Of a DNA stretch of 64,000 nt, positions 61,374 to 64,000 are shown piece by piece. Under the pieces are notes generated by a model, which was not told the origin of the DNA, did not search any database, and saw only the letters and a program-made list of their open reading frames with translations. Made by a program: the position numbers and the translations under genes. Source of the DNA: Labrenzia sp. THAF82 (GTDB lineage: Bacteria; Pseudomonadota; Alphaproteobacteria; Rhizobiales; Stappiaceae); the NCBI RefSeq assembly GCF_009363435.1, contig NZ_CP045354.1:3810501-3874500 (forward strand), written 5' to 3'. Within the stretch, counting starts at the first letter, position 1. Every line of letters begins with the position of its first letter.

Positions 61374-61386
61374 GGCATTTCGCCGA

Positions 61387-61427
61387 ACCGGCTGCCGCTC
61401 TCATGGTGCGGCAGCCGGTCCTTTTTT
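61387..61427 (+). terminator. Strong intrinsic terminator after hcp
   Basis: ACCGGCTGCCG (61387-61397) and CGGCAGCCGGT (61409-61419) form a perfect 11-base stem with an 11-base loop, followed by CCTTTTTT. It lies 14 bases after the hcp stop. It should end most hcp transcripts before tssE. Confidence 0.92.
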
Positions 61428-61517
61428 GCCGTGGCGTGACACACGTTTCCATTCCAACAGTGCGGCAAACTTGATCAACTAATAAGCGTAACTGGGCCTC
61501 CAGCGTGGGCATAGCCA

Positions 61518-62069
61518 ATGGCTAAATCGACCGTGAAAATGCATTCTCCGCTGATGTGGGCTTTTCGGGCCATGGATGACCCGGACTACAAGGCTGCTCA
61601 AGCGAAGCAAAAGGAAGCTGAAAAGGGCCGTAATCTCAAATCCGGCCGACGGCTTTCACGCTCCTACGGTGTTTCTGAACATACCTTGCTCGCCGAAGTT
61701 CGCCGGGACCTTCAAGCGCTTTTGAACACGGTCAATCTGAATTCGACCCAGGATCTCTCCGATTACCCCGAAGTCGAAAACTCAATTCTGAATTATGGCT
61801 TGCCTGATTTGTCAGTCCATGTGGTCGACACAATCAGGATCAACCAACTTGCCGAGGATATCCGGCAGGCACTCATTCGTTTTGAGCCACGAATGGACCC
61901 GCGTACGCTCCAAGTTGTGCGCGATGAAAGCGACAGTAGCGAAACCTTCAAGGTGCGTTTTTTGATTAAGGCAGAAATCCGGTGCGATCCGGTGCGCGTG
62001 GGCAGTGAATTCGTCGCGGATGTCGATCCTGCCTTCGGCCGAATTAAGATAGTTGGGGCGGCTGGATGA
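61518..62069 (+). CDS. tssE: T6SS baseplate protein TssE
   Basis: The 183-residue protein is gp25-like: VRRDLQALLNTVNLNSTQDL and LPDLSVHVVDTIRINQLAEDI, then IRQALIRFEPRMDPRTLQVV. It starts the sheath on the baseplate. It is about 30-40 residues longer at the N-terminus than many TssE proteins. Its stop overlaps the tssF ATG (ATGA). Confidence 0.94.
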   Translation: MAKSTVKMHSPLMWAFRAMDDPDYKAAQAKQKEAEKGRNLKSGRRLSRSYGVSEHTLLAEVRRDLQALLNTVNLNSTQDLSDYPEVENSILNYGLPDLSVHVVDTIRINQLAEDIRQALIRFEPRMDPRTLQVVRDESDSSETFKVRFLIKAEIRCDPVRVGSEFVADVDPAFGRIKIVGAAG

Positions 62070-64000
62070 ACCGGGAATTTCTAGATCTTTACAATCAGGA
62101 GCTCACCTATCTGCGTGAACAGGGTGTCGCCTTCGCTGAGGCATATCCGGCTGTTGCAGAACGGCTTGGCGGCCTTCTGGAAGACAGATCCGATCCGATG
62201 CTTTCAGGCTTGCTGGAAGGCACCGCGTTTCTGGCAGCGCGCGTCCAGTTGAAGATGAAGCACGAGTTTTCAGAGTTCACTTCCAATCTTTTTGAACAGC
62301 TCTATCCAACCGCGCTTGCTCCAATACCTTCGATGGTGCTTGCCCGGGTAAAGCCAAAATACGGCGACGCGAACCTGCGCAACGGTATCAAGATCGCGCG
62401 CCATGCCCCCATGGAAGCCGTTTTCCGGGAACGGAGGGGTGAAGTCAGGTGCCGTTTTACGCTGTGCGCGCCGATCACGATGACCCCTCTTGAACTTACA
62501 GATGCCAAATATCTGAGTTCCGCGGCCCAAATCTCTGGTCTCGGCGCCGAAATGGCCGAAGACAAACGTGCGCGCGCAGGCCTTTCGATCACCCTCACCC
62601 ACCGCATGGCGGAGGATCCTGAAAATGAGGTCTCGGCGGAAGAAGCGCAGAAGAAACCTGAATATCAGGTTGCGGGCTGCAGGATAAACGAGCTGCCGAT
62701 CCGCCTGGTCGGCCCGATGGATCTTGCTGCAAAAGTGTATGAGCAGATCTTCGGACACACAATCGCGCTTTATCTGAGAACAGAAGACTCATACGGTCAG
62801 GCCACCCTTCACCGGGTCCCCGTAAATGCTATCGAGCAACTCGGGTTTGATGAAGAAGACGCGCTTTTGCATAATGACCGCCGCCTTTTCGTCGGCTTCG
62901 ACCACATTCGCGACTATTTCAACTTCCCGCGCAGTTTCCTGGGCTTCCGCCTCACTGGCCTGCGTCGCTATCTCGACCGGATCAATGCGAAGTCCTTTGA
63001 ACTCGTCTTCGTGTTCGACGAAGCGGAAACCCGTTTGCCTGCGCATGTCGAGCACAAGATTTTCGCTCTACACACCGCACCGGCTGTCAATCTGTTCGAA
63101 CGACAGACCGATCGCGTTCCGATCAAGAAAGGCCAGCATGAATTTGCGGTCATTGCGGACAGAACACGTCCACTGGACTACGAGGTGCACGCAGTTACAG
63201 AAGTGAATGCCCACTTCTCGGGCGGACAGAAACGGGCTGTGGAACCGCTTTATAGCGTTGCTCCCGATACCGAGAAGGCAGGACATGAGTGGTTCTACAC
63301 CATACGTCGCTTGCCGCGCAGACAGTCCTCATCGGAACTCCGGCGCATGCAGCCAAGCCCATACATTGGGACCGAGACTTTCATTTCCATTTCCAGCGGC
63401 GCTCAGGCAACGGCCCTTTTGCAAAGTGGCGACAAGCGGCTGGCGGAGCTCTCATTGAAGGTGATGGCATCGAACCGCTCGCTTGCGGCAGATCTTCCGG
63501 TCGGGTCCAATCCCGACAAGGCGGCCGTCGGCGATTTCCGCATTCTTGAGGATGTCAGCCTGAAAGTCGATTGTGTCGCCGGCCCAACCGCACCAAGGCC
63601 GCCGTTGCTGTCATACAATGAACGCCTTGGTGAAGATGGGCATTCCGGAGCAATCGCCTGGAGGCTCATCAATATCCTGGCGCTCAACCACACCGGACTG
63701 GTGCACGATGCGGCTGGAGAAGATGGAAGATCTTTCCGTGACCTTTTGAGCGTCTTTGCCCCGTTGTCTGACAACGCCTCCGACCGTCAGGCCCAGTCGG
63801 TTCGCTCAGTCTCAACCCGTCCGGTTGTTCGAAGGCTTCAGCAGAAGTCAGGCACCGGCGTTGCCAGGGGTCTGGAGATCACGATCACGCTGGATGACAA
63901 GGCATTCGAAGGAGCGAGCGCCTTTCTGATGGGAGCTGTGCTTGATCGGTTCCTTGCAGAATATGCGTCCATCAATCACTTCACCCAATGCGTAATTGCC
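62066..64000 (+). CDS. tssF: T6SS baseplate protein TssF, 3' end outside window
   Basis: An uninterrupted frame of 645 codons starts with ATG at 62066 and runs off the window. The N-terminus (MNREFLDLYNQELTYLREQG) and GLLEDRSDPMLSGLLEGTAFL, plus YPTALAPIPSM, are diagnostic of TssF (VasA). It is the core wedge protein of the baseplate with TssG, whose gene is expected just downstream. The start overlaps the tssE stop by four bases. Confidence 0.96.
   Translation, partial: MNREFLDLYNQELTYLREQGVAFAEAYPAVAERLGGLLEDRSDPMLSGLLEGTAFLAARVQLKMKHEFSEFTSNLFEQLYPTALAPIPSMVLARVKPKYGDANLRNGIKIARHAPMEAVFRERRGEVRCRFTLCAPITMTPLELTDAKYLSSAAQISGLGAEMAEDKRARAGLSITLTHRMAEDPENEVSAEEAQKKPEYQVAGCRINELPIRLVGPMDLAAKVYEQIFGHTIALYLRTEDSYGQATLHRVPVNAIEQLGFDEEDALLHNDRRLFVGFDHIRDYFNFPRSFLGFRLTGLRRYLDRINAKSFELVFVFDEAETRLPAHVEHKIFALHTAPAVNLFERQTDRVPIKKGQHEFAVIADRTRPLDYEVHAVTEVNAHFSGGQKRAVEPLYSVAPDTEKAGHEWFYTIRRLPRRQSSSELRRMQPSPYIGTETFISISSGAQATALLQSGDKRLAELSLKVMASNRSLAADLPVGSNPDKAAVGDFRILEDVSLKVDCVAGPTAPRPPLLSYNERLGEDGHSGAIAWRLINILALNHTGLVHDAAGEDGRSFRDLLSVFAPLSDNASDRQAQSVRSVSTRPVVRRLQQKSGTGVARGLEITITLDDKAFEGASAFLMGAVLDRFLAEYASINHFTQCVIA

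Overview
The window looks like a chromosomal segment of an alphaproteobacterium, most likely a marine member of the Stappiaceae (Roseibium/Labrenzia-like). This is inferred from gene content: a metC/aapJQMP locus in the rhizobial arrangement, an NDUFS4-type complex I subunit, a two-domain cold-shock protein followed by a DUF192 protein, a DUF1036 protein, and three tRNA genes with encoded CCA. No insertion sequence, phage gene, integrase or CRISPR array was seen. Both ends cut genes: cysteine synthase on the left and tssF on the right.

Layout. 1-6300 holds housekeeping and stress genes on the + strand: cysK end, cardiolipin synthase, a LysE exporter overlapping a thioredoxin-reductase-like flavoprotein, AlaX, a GFA-family protein and a mercaptopyruvate sulfurtransferase. 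6320-9442 has a soluble globin-coupled chemoreceptor and a divergent HD-domain/TetR pair with a clear inverted repeat between them. 9475-16326 holds a DUF2459 protein, the general amino-acid ABC transporter aapJQMP, and divergent metC. 16441-20328 is a four-gene operon (GT39, PAP2 phosphatase, GT2, LAB_N protein) that looks like a lipid A modification cassette. 20492-21876 pairs a metallophosphoesterase with a CAP-domain lipoprotein.

22053-26347 is the first notable system. A stand-alone YcaO enzyme is divergent from two small genes whose products carry nitrile-hydratase-like leader (NHLP) sequences, followed by a convergent BTAD/SARP-type regulator. This looks like a minimal, unusual RiPP locus with no visible transporter, protease or second modifying enzyme. 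A 57-bp interrupted inverted repeat and an 11-bp-period direct repeat lie in the shared promoter region.

26531-35017 is a patchwork of tRNAs (Arg, Pro, Glu), small unknown genes and conserved genes (NDUFS4-like, DUF192, cold shock, Sir2, glyoxalase I). It includes an unknown protein with a NExxH motif and a protein that resembles the ExoY/CyaA/edema-factor nucleotidyl cyclase toxin fold, with a palindromic operator-like region upstream.

35497-64000 holds a caspase-like protease and a large type VI secretion (T6SS) locus. The minus-strand arm runs vgrG, DUF6931, tagH (FHA), tssK, tssL (with OmpA domain), tssM, tagF, pppA, ppkA, exbD-like, and a TonB-like protein. The plus-strand arm runs ompA, tssA, tssB, tssC, hcp, tssE, tssF and on. 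The tail of the minus arm is unusual: a Ser/Thr kinase and a TonB-like protein share a homologous C-terminal domain and sit among ExbB/ExbD-like proton-channel genes, suggesting an energised envelope module tied to threonine-phosphorylation control of the T6SS. hcp lies between a strongly structured leader and its own terminator. tssJ, tssG and tssH are not in the window.
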